The notes: generated by a model not told the origin, from the sequence alone. A stretch of DNA of 64,000 bases from Azospirillum brasilense (GCF_003349955.1 NZ_QLKQ01000020.1:1-64000), one strand, 5' to 3'; numbered from the stretch's first letter, positions 45,849-55,352 are shown. Translations and numbers: made by a program.

Positions 45849-47561
45849 ATGACGTCTCTTGCGCTCACGCGCGAAAGCATCGCGCGCGTGCGGCCGGGGC
45901 CGGCGGTGGCGGCTGTGCTGATCGCGCTGTTCCTGCTGCTGTTCCTCGTCGTGCCGGTCGTCCAGGTCATCTTCGTCGCCTTCCAGGACAAGACGACCGG
46001 GGCCTTCACCCTGATCAACTTCGCTGACTTCTTCCAGAACGACCTGTTCATGCGGTCGTTCTGGAACTCCTTCTACGTCTCCGCCATGTCGGTGGTGGTG
46101 GCGAGCGCGCTGGCCCTGCCGCTGGCCTACCTGACGACGCGGTTCGAGTTCCGCGGCGCGGTGCTGATCCAGAGCCTGGGCATCATCCCGCTGATCATGC
46201 CGCCCTTCATCGGCGCCGTGGCGATGCAGCTCCTGTTCGGGCGCAACGGCACGGTCAACCTGCTGCTGCGCGACCATTTCGGCATCTCCATCCCGTTCAT
46301 GGAGGGGCTGAACGGCGTCATCTTCGTGCAGAGCATCCACTATTTCCCGTTCATCCTCATCAACCTGTCGGCCAGCCTGAAGAACATCGACCGGGCGATG
46401 GAGGAATCGGCGCAGAACCTGGGCTGCCACGGCTTCCGGCTGTTCCGCCGCATCGTCTTCCCGCTGGCCATGCCGGGCTACGTCGCCGGCGCGTCGCTGG
46501 TCTTCATCAAGGTGTTCGACGACCTCGGCACGCCGCTGCTGCTCAACGTCAACGACATGCTGGCGCCGCAGGCCTACCTGCGCATCTCCTCCATCGGCAT
46601 CGCCGACCCGATGGGCTACGTGATCTCGGTGGTGCTGATCGTCTGCTCGCTGCTGGCCCTGTGGGTGTCGGCGCTGGCGATGAAGGGCAAGGACTACGCG
46701 ACCGTCCAGCGCGGCGGCGGCGGTCTGGCGCGGCGGCGCATGAAGCCGCTGGAGCTGGTGGCGGCCTACGCGGTCGTGCTGCTGATCCTGGTGCTGGTGC
46801 TGGCGCCGCACATCGGCCTGACCCTGCTGTCCTTCGCGACGATCTGGTCCTTCAGCCCGTTCCCCGACGCCTTCACGATGAAGCATTACGGGACGGTCTT
46901 CCTGGAGAGCGGCCAGTACATCACCAACACGCTGCTCTACGCCTCGCTGGCCGCACTGCTCGATGTGGTGATCGGCACGGCCATCGCCTATCTGGTGCTG
47001 CGCAGCAAGCTGCCGGGCCGGCAATGGCTGGACTACATCGCCATGGCGGCGCTGGCCGTGCCGGGCGTGGTGCTGGGCATCGGCTATCTGCGCAGCTTCT
47101 ACGACGTGCCCATGCCCTTCACCGGGCAGCCGCTGTCCGGCTTCTGGCTGATCCTGGTCTTCGCGCTGGCGATCCGCCGCCTGCCCTACGCGCTGCGCGC
47201 CTGCACCGCGGCCCTGCAGCAGGTCAGCAACTCGCTGGAGGAGGCGGCCGAGAATCTGGGCGCCACCAAGCTGCGCACCATCAGCCGCGTGGTCGTGCCG
47301 CTGATGTCCGGCGGCATCCTGGCCGGCTTCGTCACCAGCTTCGCCACCGCGGCGGTCGAGCTGTCGGCGACCATCATGCTGGTCCATTCGCAGAGCGACG
47401 CGCCGCTGGCCTACGGCCTCTACGTCTACATGCAGTCGGCGGCCGGGCGCGGTCCCGGGGCGGCGCTGGGCGTCTTCGCCGTCGTCATCGTCGGGCTGGG
47501 CACCTACCTGTCGCACGTCATCATCGAGCGGGGCCGGCGCGAGCGCGGCCAGGACCATTGA
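45849..47561 (+). CDS. ABC transporter permease with two fused permease domains
   Basis: A 570-aa inner-membrane protein with about twelve helices in two repeats of the FbpB/AfuB-type permease domain. Each half has an EAA-like loop (MEESAQNLGCHGFRLFRRIVFP; LEEAAENLGATKLRTISRVVVP) that docks the ATPase. A single polypeptide supplies both permease halves. It lies between the binding protein and the ATPase genes. Confidence 0.92.
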   Translation: MTSLALTRESIARVRPGPAVAAVLIALFLLLFLVVPVVQVIFVAFQDKTTGAFTLINFADFFQNDLFMRSFWNSFYVSAMSVVVASALALPLAYLTTRFEFRGAVLIQSLGIIPLIMPPFIGAVAMQLLFGRNGTVNLLLRDHFGISIPFMEGLNGVIFVQSIHYFPFILINLSASLKNIDRAMEESAQNLGCHGFRLFRRIVFPLAMPGYVAGASLVFIKVFDDLGTPLLLNVNDMLAPQAYLRISSIGIADPMGYVISVVLIVCSLLALWVSALAMKGKDYATVQRGGGGLARRRMKPLELVAAYAVVLLILVLVLAPHIGLTLLSFATIWSFSPFPDAFTMKHYGTVFLESGQYITNTLLYASLAALLDVVIGTAIAYLVLRSKLPGRQWLDYIAMAALAVPGVVLGIGYLRSFYDVPMPFTGQPLSGFWLILVFALAIRRLPYALRACTAALQQVSNSLEEAAENLGATKLRTISRVVVPLMSGGILAGFVTSFATAAVELSATIMLVHSQSDAPLAYGLYVYMQSAAGRGPGAALGVFAVVIVGLGTYLSHVIIERGRRERGQDH

Positions 47562-47575
47562 GGGGAACCGCCACC

Positions 47576-48706
47576 ATGAACCATCAATTCTCCCCCACCT
47601 CCCTGGCCGCCGGGATGGAGAGCGTCGGCGTCCGCATCGACGGCGTGGACCTGTCCTACGGCAGCCACCGCGTGCTGAAGGACATCCATCTCGACATCAA
47701 GCCGGGCGAGTTCTTCGCCTTCCTCGGCCCGTCGGGCTGCGGCAAGACCACGCTGCTGCGGCTGATCGCCGGCTTCAACACGGCGCAGCGCGGGGCAGTG
47801 ACGATCGGCGGGCGCGACATCTCGGGCCTGCCGGCGCACAAGCGCGACGTCGGCATGGTGTTCCAGAGCTACGCGCTGTGGCCGCACATGACGGTGCGCC
47901 GCAACGTCGCCTTCGGGCTGGAGGAGCGGCGCGTGCCGCGCGCGGAGATCGAGCGGCGGGTGGACGCGGCGCTCGACCTCGTCGGGCTGAAGCATCTGGC
48001 CGACCGCCGGCCGTCGCAACTGTCCGGCGGCCAGCAGCAGCGCGTCGCGCTCGCCCGCACCATCGTGATCGAGCCGAAGGTGCTTCTGCTGGACGAGCCG
48101 TTGTCGAACCTGGACGCCAAGCTGCGCGTGCAGATGCGCCAGGAGCTGCTGAGCCTCCAGCGCAAGCTGGGGCTGACCACCATCTTCGTCACCCACGACC
48201 AGGAGGAGGCCAACACCATCTGCGACCGCATCGCGGTGATGGAGGACGGCATCGTCCAGCAGGTCGGCACTCCGCAGGAGCTGTACGACCACCCGGCCAA
48301 CCTGTTCGTCGCCGGCTTCCTCGGCACCGCCAACGTCCTGGAGGGGCAGGTGCGCGCCGTGGACGGCGGGACGGCCTTCGTCACGGGCGGCGGCGTGGCG
48401 ATCCCGCTGCCGCGCGGCGTGGAGCCGGGAGCCGAGGGCAAGCTGATGTTCCGGCCGCAGAACCTGTTCATCCACCAGGAGGATGGGCGCCAGGATGGCG
48501 GGGCGCCGCGCGCCGGCCATGTCCGGCTGGTGGGCGTGGTGCGGCACCGCGAGTTCCTGGGCGCCTCGATCCGCTACGCGGTGGACATCGGGGGGCAGCA
48601 GGTGCAGGTTGACGCCCCGCACCAGGCCGGCGACGCGCTGCTGCCGACCGACACCCCGATCACCCTCGACCTCGCGGCCGACAAGGCCCGCTTCCTGCGC
48701 CGATAG
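47576..48706 (+). CDS. ABC transporter ATP-binding protein
   Basis: A 376-aa MalK/FbpC-type ATPase: Walker A GPSGCGKTT, signature LSGGQQQRVALAR, Walker B VLLLDEPLSNLD, H-loop FVTHDQEE, and a C-terminal TOBE domain (about 290-370). GAGGGGAACC precedes the ATG. It powers the permease immediately upstream. Confidence 0.93.
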   Translation: MNHQFSPTSLAAGMESVGVRIDGVDLSYGSHRVLKDIHLDIKPGEFFAFLGPSGCGKTTLLRLIAGFNTAQRGAVTIGGRDISGLPAHKRDVGMVFQSYALWPHMTVRRNVAFGLEERRVPRAEIERRVDAALDLVGLKHLADRRPSQLSGGQQQRVALARTIVIEPKVLLLDEPLSNLDAKLRVQMRQELLSLQRKLGLTTIFVTHDQEEANTICDRIAVMEDGIVQQVGTPQELYDHPANLFVAGFLGTANVLEGQVRAVDGGTAFVTGGGVAIPLPRGVEPGAEGKLMFRPQNLFIHQEDGRQDGGAPRAGHVRLVGVVRHREFLGASIRYAVDIGGQQVQVDAPHQAGDALLPTDTPITLDLAADKARFLRR

Positions 48707-48719
48707 GAGTCGCATTCCG

Positions 48720-49415
48720 GTGACCAGCCTTCCCAACCGCAAGTCCTTGCGTGCCGTCGCCTTCGACCTCGACGGCACGCTGGTGGACAGCGCCGCCGAC
48801 CTGATGCACGCCTCCAACGCCCTGCTCGCCGAGCTGGGCCGCCCGCCGGTCGATCTGCCGGCGGTGCGCTCCTTCATCGGCGACGGGGTGGCCAAGCTGG
48901 TGGAGCGGGTCCTGACCGCCACCGGCGGCCTGCCCGGAGCGGAGGAGACGGCGGCCCACACCCGCCGCTTCCTGGCCATCTACGAGGCCGACCCCAGCGC
49001 CCACAGCGCGCTCTATCCCGGCGTGGCGGAGACGCTGACGGCGCTGGCGGCGGCCGGGCTGACACTGGGGGTGTGCACCAACAAGCCGATGGCGGCGACG
49101 CGGCGGCTGCTCGCCGACCTCGGCATCGCCGACCGCTTCGCGGCGGTGGTCGGCGGCGACAGCTTCCCCACCCGCAAGCCCTCGCCGGAACCGGTGCTCG
49201 GCCTGCTCGCCCTGATGGATGTCCGGCCGGAGGAGACCGTTTTCGTCGGCGACAACGAGCATGACGTGGCCGCCGCCCGCGCCGCCGGGGTGGCGCGGGT
49301 GCTGGTGCTGCGCTACGGCTACGCGCGGGTGCCGCTCGACAGCCTTCCCCACGACGGCATCCTGGAGCGCTTCGGCGACCTGACGGGGGCGCTGTCCGCG
49401 ACCTCCCCATGCTGA
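48720..49415 (+). CDS. gph: HAD phosphatase, phosphoglycolate phosphatase-like
   Basis: A 231-aa HAD-superfamily hydrolase with the Gph layout: nucleophile motif FDLDGTLVDSAADL, cap with FIGDGVAKLVERVL, motif II/III region TNKPMAATRRLL and KPSPEP, and motif IV GDNEHDVAAARAAG. The GTG at 48720 is placed 9 bases after AGGAG. Gph removes phosphate from 2-phosphoglycolate; in this operon it may instead, or also, dephosphorylate the imported phosphate ester. Overlaps the next gene. Confidence 0.85.
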   Translation: MTSLPNRKSLRAVAFDLDGTLVDSAADLMHASNALLAELGRPPVDLPAVRSFIGDGVAKLVERVLTATGGLPGAEETAAHTRRFLAIYEADPSAHSALYPGVAETLTALAAAGLTLGVCTNKPMAATRRLLADLGIADRFAAVVGGDSFPTRKPSPEPVLGLLALMDVRPEETVFVGDNEHDVAAARAAGVARVLVLRYGYARVPLDSLPHDGILERFGDLTGALSATSPC

Positions 49416-49963
49416 ACCGTCTCGTCTTCTGCCGGCATGGCGAGACGGAGAGCAACGTCGGCGGCTGGCTGGCCGGGTCGCGCGACGTGTCGTTGACCGA
49501 GCGCGGGTGGGCGCAGGCCCACGCCGCCGCCGCGGCGCTGGCCGCCCAGGGGGCTCCGGTCGTCGCCATTCACTCCAGCCCGCAGCGGCGCGCGATGGAG
49601 ACCGCCGGCGTCATCGGCGCGGCGCTGGGTCTTCCGGTGACCGTCGTTCCCGGTCTGGAGGAGCGGCGCTGGGGCGATCTGGAAGGCGGCGCCGTGCCGG
49701 GGGATCTCCTGCGCGAGGAGGTGCCGGGTGGTGAAAGCCTCACCGCTTTCCAGGCCCGCGTCGCCGCGGCCTTGAACGGCTTGCCGGTTCCGGCGGACGG
49801 GCGGCCGCCGCTGGTGGTGGCGCACGCCGGCACGTGGCACGCCCTGTGCCGCTGGCTGGGCCTCGCCCCGGACACGCTCTGGCCGCCCAACGCGATGCCT
49901 GTCACGCTGGAGCGCGCCGGATTTTTTGAACGCGTCGGAGTGCCGGTCAGCGGATCTCGATGA
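49409..49963 (+). CDS. Histidine phosphatase-family protein (phosphoglycerate mutase-like)
   Basis: A 184-aa histidine phosphatase: phospho-His motif FCRHGETESN at residues 7-16, the Arg of SSPQRRAMETA, the acid residue in LEERRWGDLEG, and the second His in VVAHAGTW. The short form resembles CobC/GpmB-like phosphatases more than true mutases. It overlaps gph by seven bases, so it is probably translated with it. With gph it could strip phosphate from imported compounds; the substrate is unproven. Confidence 0.85.
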   Translation: MLNRLVFCRHGETESNVGGWLAGSRDVSLTERGWAQAHAAAAALAAQGAPVVAIHSSPQRRAMETAGVIGAALGLPVTVVPGLEERRWGDLEGGAVPGDLLREEVPGGESLTAFQARVAAALNGLPVPADGRPPLVVAHAGTWHALCRWLGLAPDTLWPPNAMPVTLERAGFFERVGVPVSGSR

Positions 49964-50111
49964 GGTCCGTCAGCTCGCGCACGACCAGCTCCAGACTGTC
50001 GGCCACCGCCTCGCAGGACACCCGTTCCTCCGGGGTGGTGAAGTCGGCGGAGCGCAGCGTGGCGATCTGCTCCTTCAACCGGCCGATGTAGGCGATCAGC
50101 TTTTCTTCCAT
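49947..50111 (-). CDS. Small hypothetical protein (54 aa)
   Basis: A 54-aa acidic, helical protein (MEEKLIAYIGRLKEQIATLR...ELTDLIEIR) with heptad-like leucines suggesting a coiled coil. Its 3' end overlaps the convergent histidine phosphatase gene by 17 bases. Regular amino-acid composition and a G-rich upstream sequence favour a real gene. No family recognised. Confidence 0.55.
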   Translation of the reverse strand: MEEKLIAYIGRLKEQIATLRSADFTTPEERVSCEAVADSLELVVRELTDLIEIR

Positions 50112-50307
50112 GCCCGGACCCCGTGGCGCGAGAGGCTTCCCGCTACGATAACAGGCGAGCGGGGGCTTTGGCGCCCGGATTCTCCGCCGAAGGGCGGATT
50201 TACGGTTGCAGCAACGATGCGGAGAAAGAAAGGTGAACGAGGCGCGGCGGAGCGACGGACGGCTCCCGGCGCTGTGCATCGCTCAGGCTTTTGGAAAGTA
50301 GGAAAAA

Positions 50308-50383
50308 TGGTGCCCAGGGACGGAGTCGAACCGCCGACACGGGGATTTTCAGTCCCCTGCTCTACCAACTGAGCTACCTGGGC
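50308..50383 (-). tRNA. tRNA-Phe (GAA)
   Basis: 76 bases including an encoded CCA. The acceptor GCCCAGG pairs with CCTGGGC, the D-arm has AGCTCAGTTGGTAGAGC, the anticodon loop CTGAAAA gives anticodon GAA (50350-50348), and the T-arm has GGTTCGACTCC. No integrase or duplicated tRNA end is nearby. Confidence 0.97.
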
Positions 50384-50386
50384 GCC

Positions 50387-50723
50387 GCTGCGTGCGGGGG
50401 CGTCTTATAGGAAGAACCGGAGCGCTTGTCCAGCGCAATTCGTCACCCGTTCGGAAGAGATTTTTCCAGACCGGTCGGGCGGGTTGGGGGTGGCTCTACC
50501 CCGAAAGTGGTCATACCAGTTTTGACATGAGTCATGGTCCGTCACTCGCGGTCGGGGGATAGTCTTCTTGCCGCGCGGACGAGAGAGAAGCGCCGCCCGG
50601 CCATGACCGATTTTCCGTGCGTGCCCCGGATGCTGTTCCAGAAGGGCTTCAGCCCGCCCGCATCCGGTTTCCTTGTCCGGCCCGAAAGGGCCGGCGGCGC
50701 GCCAACCGCAGAGGCGACACGAT
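50387..50723. promoter_or_regulatory. Upstream region of tRNA-Phe and adhE
   Basis: A 337-base gap holding the (minus-strand) tRNA promoter side and the adhE leader. An FNR-like box lies at 50522-50535 and a GGGGTGG/CTACCCC-type weak hairpin at about 50486-50502. No convincing gene; short frames here show no protein-like character. Confidence 0.4.
50522..50535 (+). promoter_or_regulatory. FNR/FixK-like box upstream of adhE
   Basis: TTGACATGAGTCAT fits TTGAC-N4-GTCAA with one mismatch at the last base. It is 189 bases ahead of the adhE start. Oxygen-limited induction of adhE would be sensible, but one near-match is weak evidence. Confidence 0.35.
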
Positions 50724-53384
50724 ATGCCCGTCACCACGCTTGCAGACCTCAACGACCTCGTCCTCCGCGTCCGGGAGGCGCAGAAAGTCTACGCCGGCTT
50801 CCCGCAGGAAACCGTGGACCGCATCTTCCGCAGCGCCGCCCTGGCCGCCGCCAACGCGCGCATCCCGCTGGCCAAGCTGGCGGTCGCCGAGACGCGCATG
50901 GGCGTGATGGAGGACAAGGTCGTCAAGAACCACTTCGCCTCCGAGTACATCTACAACAAGTACAAGGACGAGAAGACCTGCGGCATCCTGGAGGAGGATC
51001 CGGAATACGGCATCATGACGATCGCCGAGCCGGTGGGGCTGATCTGCGCCATCGTGCCGACGACCAACCCGACCTCGACCGCCATCTTCAAGGCGCTGAT
51101 CAGCCTGAAGACGCGCAACGGCATCGTCTTCTCGCCGCACCCCCGCGCCCGCAAGGCGACCTGCGAGGCCGCGCGGATCGTTCTCCAGGCCGCGGTGGAG
51201 GCCGGCGCGCCGCCGGACATCATCGGCTGGATCGACGAGCCCTCGGTGGAGCTGTCGAACGCGGTGATGCACCACCCCGACATCGCCCTGATCCTGGCGA
51301 CCGGCGGGCCGGGCATGGTCAAGGCCGCCTATTCCTCCGGCAAGCCGGCCATCGGCGTCGGCGCCGGCAACACCCCGGCGGTGATCGACGAGTTCGCCGA
51401 CATCAAGCGGGCCGTCGCCTCCATCCTGATGTCCAAGACCTTCGACAACGGCGTGGTCTGCGCGTCGGAGCAGTCGGCCATCGTCGTGGAGTCCGTCTAT
51501 GACGCGGTGCGCGACCGCTTCGCCCATCATGGCGGCCACATCCTGTCGGCGGCGGACGCCGACGCGGTGCGCAAGGTGCTGCTGAAGAACGGCGCGCTGA
51601 ACGCCGACATCGTCGGCCAGTCGGCCGGCGCCATCGCCGCCATGGCCGGGGTGAGCGTTCCCAATCACACCAAGGTGCTGATCGCCGAGGTCGAGGCGGT
51701 GACCGAGGACGAGCCCTTCGCCCACGAGAAGCTGTCGCCGACCCTGGCGCTTTACCGCGCCCGCGACTTCATGGACGCCTGCGAGAAGGCGGCGGCGCTG
51801 GTCGCGCTCGGCGGCATCGGCCACACCTCCGCCCTCTACACCGACCAGGACCAGCAGCCGGAGCGCATCCGCCATTTCGGGCAGGCGATGAAGACGGCGC
51901 GCATCCTGATCAACACGCCGTCCTCGCAGGGCGGCATCGGCGACCTCTACAATTTCCGGCTGGCGCCATCGCTGACGCTTGGCTGCGGTTCCTGGGGCGG
52001 CAACTCGATCTCCGAGAATGTCGGGCCGCAGCACCTCATCAACCGCAAGACCGTGGCGAAGAGGGCCGAGAACATGCTGTGGCACAAGCTGCCGAAATCC
52101 ATCTACTTCCGCCGCGGCTGCCTGCCCTTCGCGCTGGAGGAGCTGCGCGGGAAGAAGCGCTGCCTGATCGTCACCGACCGCTTCCTGTTCGAGAACGGCC
52201 ACGTCGACGAGACCGTGCGCATCCTCAAGGGGCTGGGTCTCGCGGTGGAGACCTTCTTCGAGGTCGCCGCCGACCCCACCCTGGCGGTGGTGCGGCGCGG
52301 GCTGGCGCTCGCCAACGCCTTCCAGCCGGACGTCATCCTGGCTCTGGGCGGCGGCTCGCCGATGGACGCGGCCAAGATCATGTGGGTGATGTACGAGGCG
52401 CCGGACGTCGCCTTCGAGGATCTGGCCCTGCGCTTCATGGACATCCGCAAGCGCATCTACACCTTCCCCAAGCTGGGGGTGAAGGCGCAGTTCGTCGCCG
52501 TCCCCACCACCTCGGGCACCGGGTCGGAGGTCACGCCCTTCGCCGTGGTGACCGACGAGCGCACCGGGATCAAGTACCCCATCGCGGACTATGAACTGAC
52601 GCCCAACATGGCGATCATCGACGCCAATCTGGTGATGGACATGCCGAAGGGCCTGACCGCCGCCGGGGGCATCGACGCGGTGACCCACGCGCTGGAGGCC
52701 TACGTCTCCGTCCTGGCGAACGAGTACACCGACGGGCAGGCGCTGCAGGCGCTGAAGCTGCTGAAGGAGCATCTGCCCTCCGCCTACGCCAACGGCGCCA
52801 AGGACCCCAAGGCGCGCGAGCAGGTGCACAGCGCCGCCACGCTGGCCGGCATCGCCTTCGCCAACGCCTTCCTCGGCGTCTGCCATTCGATGGCGCACAA
52901 GCTGGGGGCTGAGTTCCACCTGCCGCACGGCGTCGCCAACGCCCTGCTGATCGCCAACGTCATCCGCTACAACGCCGCCGACATCCCGACCAAGCAGACC
53001 GCCTTCAGCCAGTACGACCGGCCCAAGGGCGTCGCCCGCTACGCCGAGATCGCCCGGCATCTGGGTTTGGGCGGCAGCCGCGACCATGAGCGGGTGGAAA
53101 AGCTGGTCGCCTGGGTGGAGGAACTGAAGCGCACGCTGGACATCCCGGCCTCGATCCAGGCCGCCGGGGTGCCGGAGGTGGAGTTCCTGGCCCGGCTGGA
53201 CGCCATCGCCGAGGCCGCCTTCGACGACCAGTGCACCGGCGCCAACCCGCGCTTCCCGCTGGTCGCGGAGATCCGGCGGCTCCTGCTCGACAGCTATTAC
53301 GGCCGCGCCTATGCCGAGGACGCGGAGCGGGCGCCAGAGACCGGGGCGGAGCGCAAGCCGGTGGCGCTGGTCCGTTCACGCTGA
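50724..53384 (+). CDS. adhE: Bifunctional acetaldehyde-CoA/alcohol dehydrogenase AdhE
   Basis: An 886-aa AdhE, same length as E. coli AdhE (891 aa). The N-terminal acetylating aldehyde dehydrogenase (about 1-440) has catalytic Cys in FDNGVVCASEQS; the C-terminal iron-dependent alcohol dehydrogenase (about 455-865) has GGGSPMDAAK, the TTSGTGSEVTPF block and the metal-binding His run in GVCHSMAHKLGAEFHLPHG. It reduces acetyl-CoA to ethanol via acetaldehyde with NADH, and polymerises into spirosomes in other bacteria. The ATG at 50724 aligns with the family start. A terminator follows. AdhE is uncommon in mostly respiratory alphaproteobacteria and suggests fermentation capacity under oxygen limitation. 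Confidence 0.95.
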   Translation: MPVTTLADLNDLVLRVREAQKVYAGFPQETVDRIFRSAALAAANARIPLAKLAVAETRMGVMEDKVVKNHFASEYIYNKYKDEKTCGILEEDPEYGIMTIAEPVGLICAIVPTTNPTSTAIFKALISLKTRNGIVFSPHPRARKATCEAARIVLQAAVEAGAPPDIIGWIDEPSVELSNAVMHHPDIALILATGGPGMVKAAYSSGKPAIGVGAGNTPAVIDEFADIKRAVASILMSKTFDNGVVCASEQSAIVVESVYDAVRDRFAHHGGHILSAADADAVRKVLLKNGALNADIVGQSAGAIAAMAGVSVPNHTKVLIAEVEAVTEDEPFAHEKLSPTLALYRARDFMDACEKAAALVALGGIGHTSALYTDQDQQPERIRHFGQAMKTARILINTPSSQGGIGDLYNFRLAPSLTLGCGSWGGNSISENVGPQHLINRKTVAKRAENMLWHKLPKSIYFRRGCLPFALEELRGKKRCLIVTDRFLFENGHVDETVRILKGLGLAVETFFEVAADPTLAVVRRGLALANAFQPDVILALGGGSPMDAAKIMWVMYEAPDVAFEDLALRFMDIRKRIYTFPKLGVKAQFVAVPTTSGTGSEVTPFAVVTDERTGIKYPIADYELTPNMAIIDANLVMDMPKGLTAAGGIDAVTHALEAYVSVLANEYTDGQALQALKLLKEHLPSAYANGAKDPKAREQVHSAATLAGIAFANAFLGVCHSMAHKLGAEFHLPHGVANALLIANVIRYNAADIPTKQTAFSQYDRPKGVARYAEIARHLGLGGSRDHERVEKLVAWVEELKRTLDIPASIQAAGVPEVEFLARLDAIAEAAFDDQCTGANPRFPLVAEIRRLLLDSYYGRAYAEDAERAPETGAERKPVALVRSR

Positions 53385-53410
53385 TCCTTGCACGCTGATC
53401 CGGGCCTGAC

Positions 53411-53457
53411 AGGGCCGCCCGGCGCCGGGACACCGGATACCGGGCGGCCCATTCTTT
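53411..53457 (+). terminator. Terminator of adhE
   Basis: GGGCCGCCCGG (53411-53421) pairs perfectly with CCGGGCGGCCC (53439-53449) around a 17-base loop, followed by ATTCTTTT. Confidence 0.75.
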
Positions 53458-53678
53458 TGTCCGGAAAAAAAGCCGGTCTGCCGAAGACTTCACGCCCTGA
53501 CGCCATGAAACGTCGATTGGCTGTGAACCCATTGTCCGAAACGGCGGCAGGTGATTCCGGTCATGATTCGATCCTATCAATCCGATTACCGTCATCGCGG
53601 TCCCGCGATGCATGCATTCGTCTTCAAAGTCCGGCGCTCGCGGATGATGCGGCACGGCTTTACCAAGGAGGCGGTGCG

Positions 53679-55352
53679 ATGAGCTTGCCGGTCTGTGGCA
53701 CGCTGGACGAGATCCTGCACCCGGCCTCGGCCGATTTCCGCAGCCTGCCGGATCTGATCGGCGGGCTGATGGGCCGGCTGGCCGACCGCGCGCCGCTGCG
53801 CGGCGGCGCGCTGTGGCTTCAGGACATGGGCACTCTGGTGCTCGCCCAGGACCGGGCGGATGGCCGCCTCTGCTGGACGGCGGACGGCGACCCCAACGAC
53901 GCCGCGGCCGACCCGGAGGCCGTGGTGGTGCCCATCACCTACGCCGACGCGCCGGTCGGCGAAATGCGGCTGGTCCTCGACCGCGCACCGGACGGCGCCG
54001 CGCCCGAGGCGCCCATGCTGCGGGACGTCGCCCGCCAATGCGGCTATCTGGCCAAGCGCTACGAAGTGCGGCGCTGGGCGGAGCGGCGGTTCGGGCGGCC
54101 CCTGATGATGGTCGGCATGAGCCCGGCGCTGCGCGAGCTGGACGCCTTTCTGGAACAGGCCGCCCACAGCGCGCTGCCCGTCCTGCTGACCGGCGAGTTC
54201 GGAACGGAGAAGGCCCAGCTCGCCGCGGCGATCCACGGCTGCGGACCGCGGCGCGACGGTCCCTTCATCCAGGTCAACGGCGCGGACCCGGTGGGGGTGC
54301 CCGCCGACTGGTTCGCGCGGGCCGCCGGCGGCACGCTGTTCCTCAGCGGCGTGGATGAGATGACGCCGGCCCTTCAGGGGCAGATCGTTCAGCACATGCC
54401 GTCCCAGCTCGGCCAATGGCTCGACGCGCCGGACGGTTGGATGATGTCCGGCAACGGGGCGGGCAATGGGATGGCCAGTGGGATGGGGAACCCGCGGGTC
54501 ATTGCCTCGACCACCACCGACCTGCGCCGGCTGGCCGATGAGGGGCGTTTCTCCCGTCCGCTGCTCGCCGAGCTGGACTTCCTGTGCGCCACCGTGCCGC
54601 CGCTGCGCGACCGCCCGGCGGACATCGAGCCGCTGGTCGTCGCCGCCCTGGAGCGTCATGGCGGGCGCGCCGACGAGACACGGACCGACGAGCTGATCGC
54701 CCTGTGCAAGGCCCATTCCTGGCCGGAGAACCTGTTCGAGCTGGAGCGGGTGATCGCCCGGCTGGCGGTGATGACCGGGGGCCGACCGATCCGCCACGGC
54801 GACGTGCGCCGCCATGCCCCCTGGATGGTCGGCGGCGCCGCGCCGGCGGACGCGGAGTCCGGCATTCATCCCGTGGGCCATCCCGTGGGCCACCCGGTGG
54901 ATCACCCGAACGGCCATCCGGAGGCCGCGTCCGTTGCTCCGTCGGCGGCATCGGATGCCGATCACTGGGTGCGCTGCGCACTGACCCGCGACCAGGACGC
55001 CCTGGCCCTGCTGCACGGCGGCCTGCGCAAGGCGCTGGTGTTCCTGGGGGAGCGCTTCGCCGACCCGATCACGCTGGACGAGCTGTCGCGGCAGGCCCAT
55101 GTCAGCCCGTCCCACCTCAGCTACCTGTTCCGGACGGAGCTTCGGACCTCCTTCAAGGGTCTGCTCGGCCGCATCCGCATCCACAAGGCGCGCGAGCTGC
55201 TGGCCGCCGAGCGGCGGCTGCCGATCACCGAGGTGGCGATGAGCGTCGGCTACGGCGACCTCAGCCATTTCGAGAAGAGCTTCCGCCGCCTCGTCGGGGA
55301 AAGCCCGCGCGAGTACCGGCGCAACCTGACCGGAGCCGCCGCTCACCGGTGA
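53679..55352 (+). CDS. Regulator: GAF-like + degenerate sigma-54-activator-like AAA + AraC-type HTH
   Basis: A 557-aa regulator. N-terminal GAF-like sensor (about 20-130); an AAA module built like an NtrC-family activator (about 140-400) but with Walker A degraded to GEFGTEKAQ and no GAFTGA loop; a His/Pro/Gly repeat linker (about 400-412); then a two-HTH AraC domain (about 450-545) with LSRQAHVSPSHLSYLFRTEL and ITEVAMSVGYGDLSHFEKSFRRLVGESPREYRR. The AAA part probably neither hydrolyses ATP nor contacts sigma-54, leaving AraC-type control. AAGGAGG precedes the ATG at 53679; the longer frame from 53388 lacks protein character. It follows adhE and may regulate it. Confidence 0.8.
   Translation: MSLPVCGTLDEILHPASADFRSLPDLIGGLMGRLADRAPLRGGALWLQDMGTLVLAQDRADGRLCWTADGDPNDAAADPEAVVVPITYADAPVGEMRLVLDRAPDGAAPEAPMLRDVARQCGYLAKRYEVRRWAERRFGRPLMMVGMSPALRELDAFLEQAAHSALPVLLTGEFGTEKAQLAAAIHGCGPRRDGPFIQVNGADPVGVPADWFARAAGGTLFLSGVDEMTPALQGQIVQHMPSQLGQWLDAPDGWMMSGNGAGNGMASGMGNPRVIASTTTDLRRLADEGRFSRPLLAELDFLCATVPPLRDRPADIEPLVVAALERHGGRADETRTDELIALCKAHSWPENLFELERVIARLAVMTGGRPIRHGDVRRHAPWMVGGAAPADAESGIHPVGHPVGHPVDHPNGHPEAASVAPSAASDADHWVRCALTRDQDALALLHGGLRKALVFLGERFADPITLDELSRQAHVSPSHLSYLFRTELRTSFKGLLGRIRIHKARELLAAERRLPITEVAMSVGYGDLSHFEKSFRRLVGESPREYRRNLTGAAAHR
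54861..54920 (+). repeat. 12-bp tandem repeats encoding a GHPV linker
   Basis: Imperfect copies of GGCCATCCCGTG encode HPVGHPVGHPVDHPNGHPE between the AAA and AraC domains. The His-Pro repeats may bind metal or simply act as a flexible spacer. Confidence 0.65.

Noticed and set aside
44394..47558. A 1054-aa minus-strand open frame over the ABC transporter
   Set aside because: Shadow frame of the binding-protein and permease genes.
44427..48706. Iron(III) ABC transporter annotation
   Set aside because: The fold family is shared, but paralogy to the PgtC-like sensor, the AfuA resemblance, the NtrC-type control and the adjacent phosphatases point to phosphate esters; no iron-regulated (Fur-like) site was seen.
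50308..50383. Integration site (att) at tRNA-Phe
   Set aside because: No integrase gene, no duplicated tRNA 3' end and no composition change at this point.
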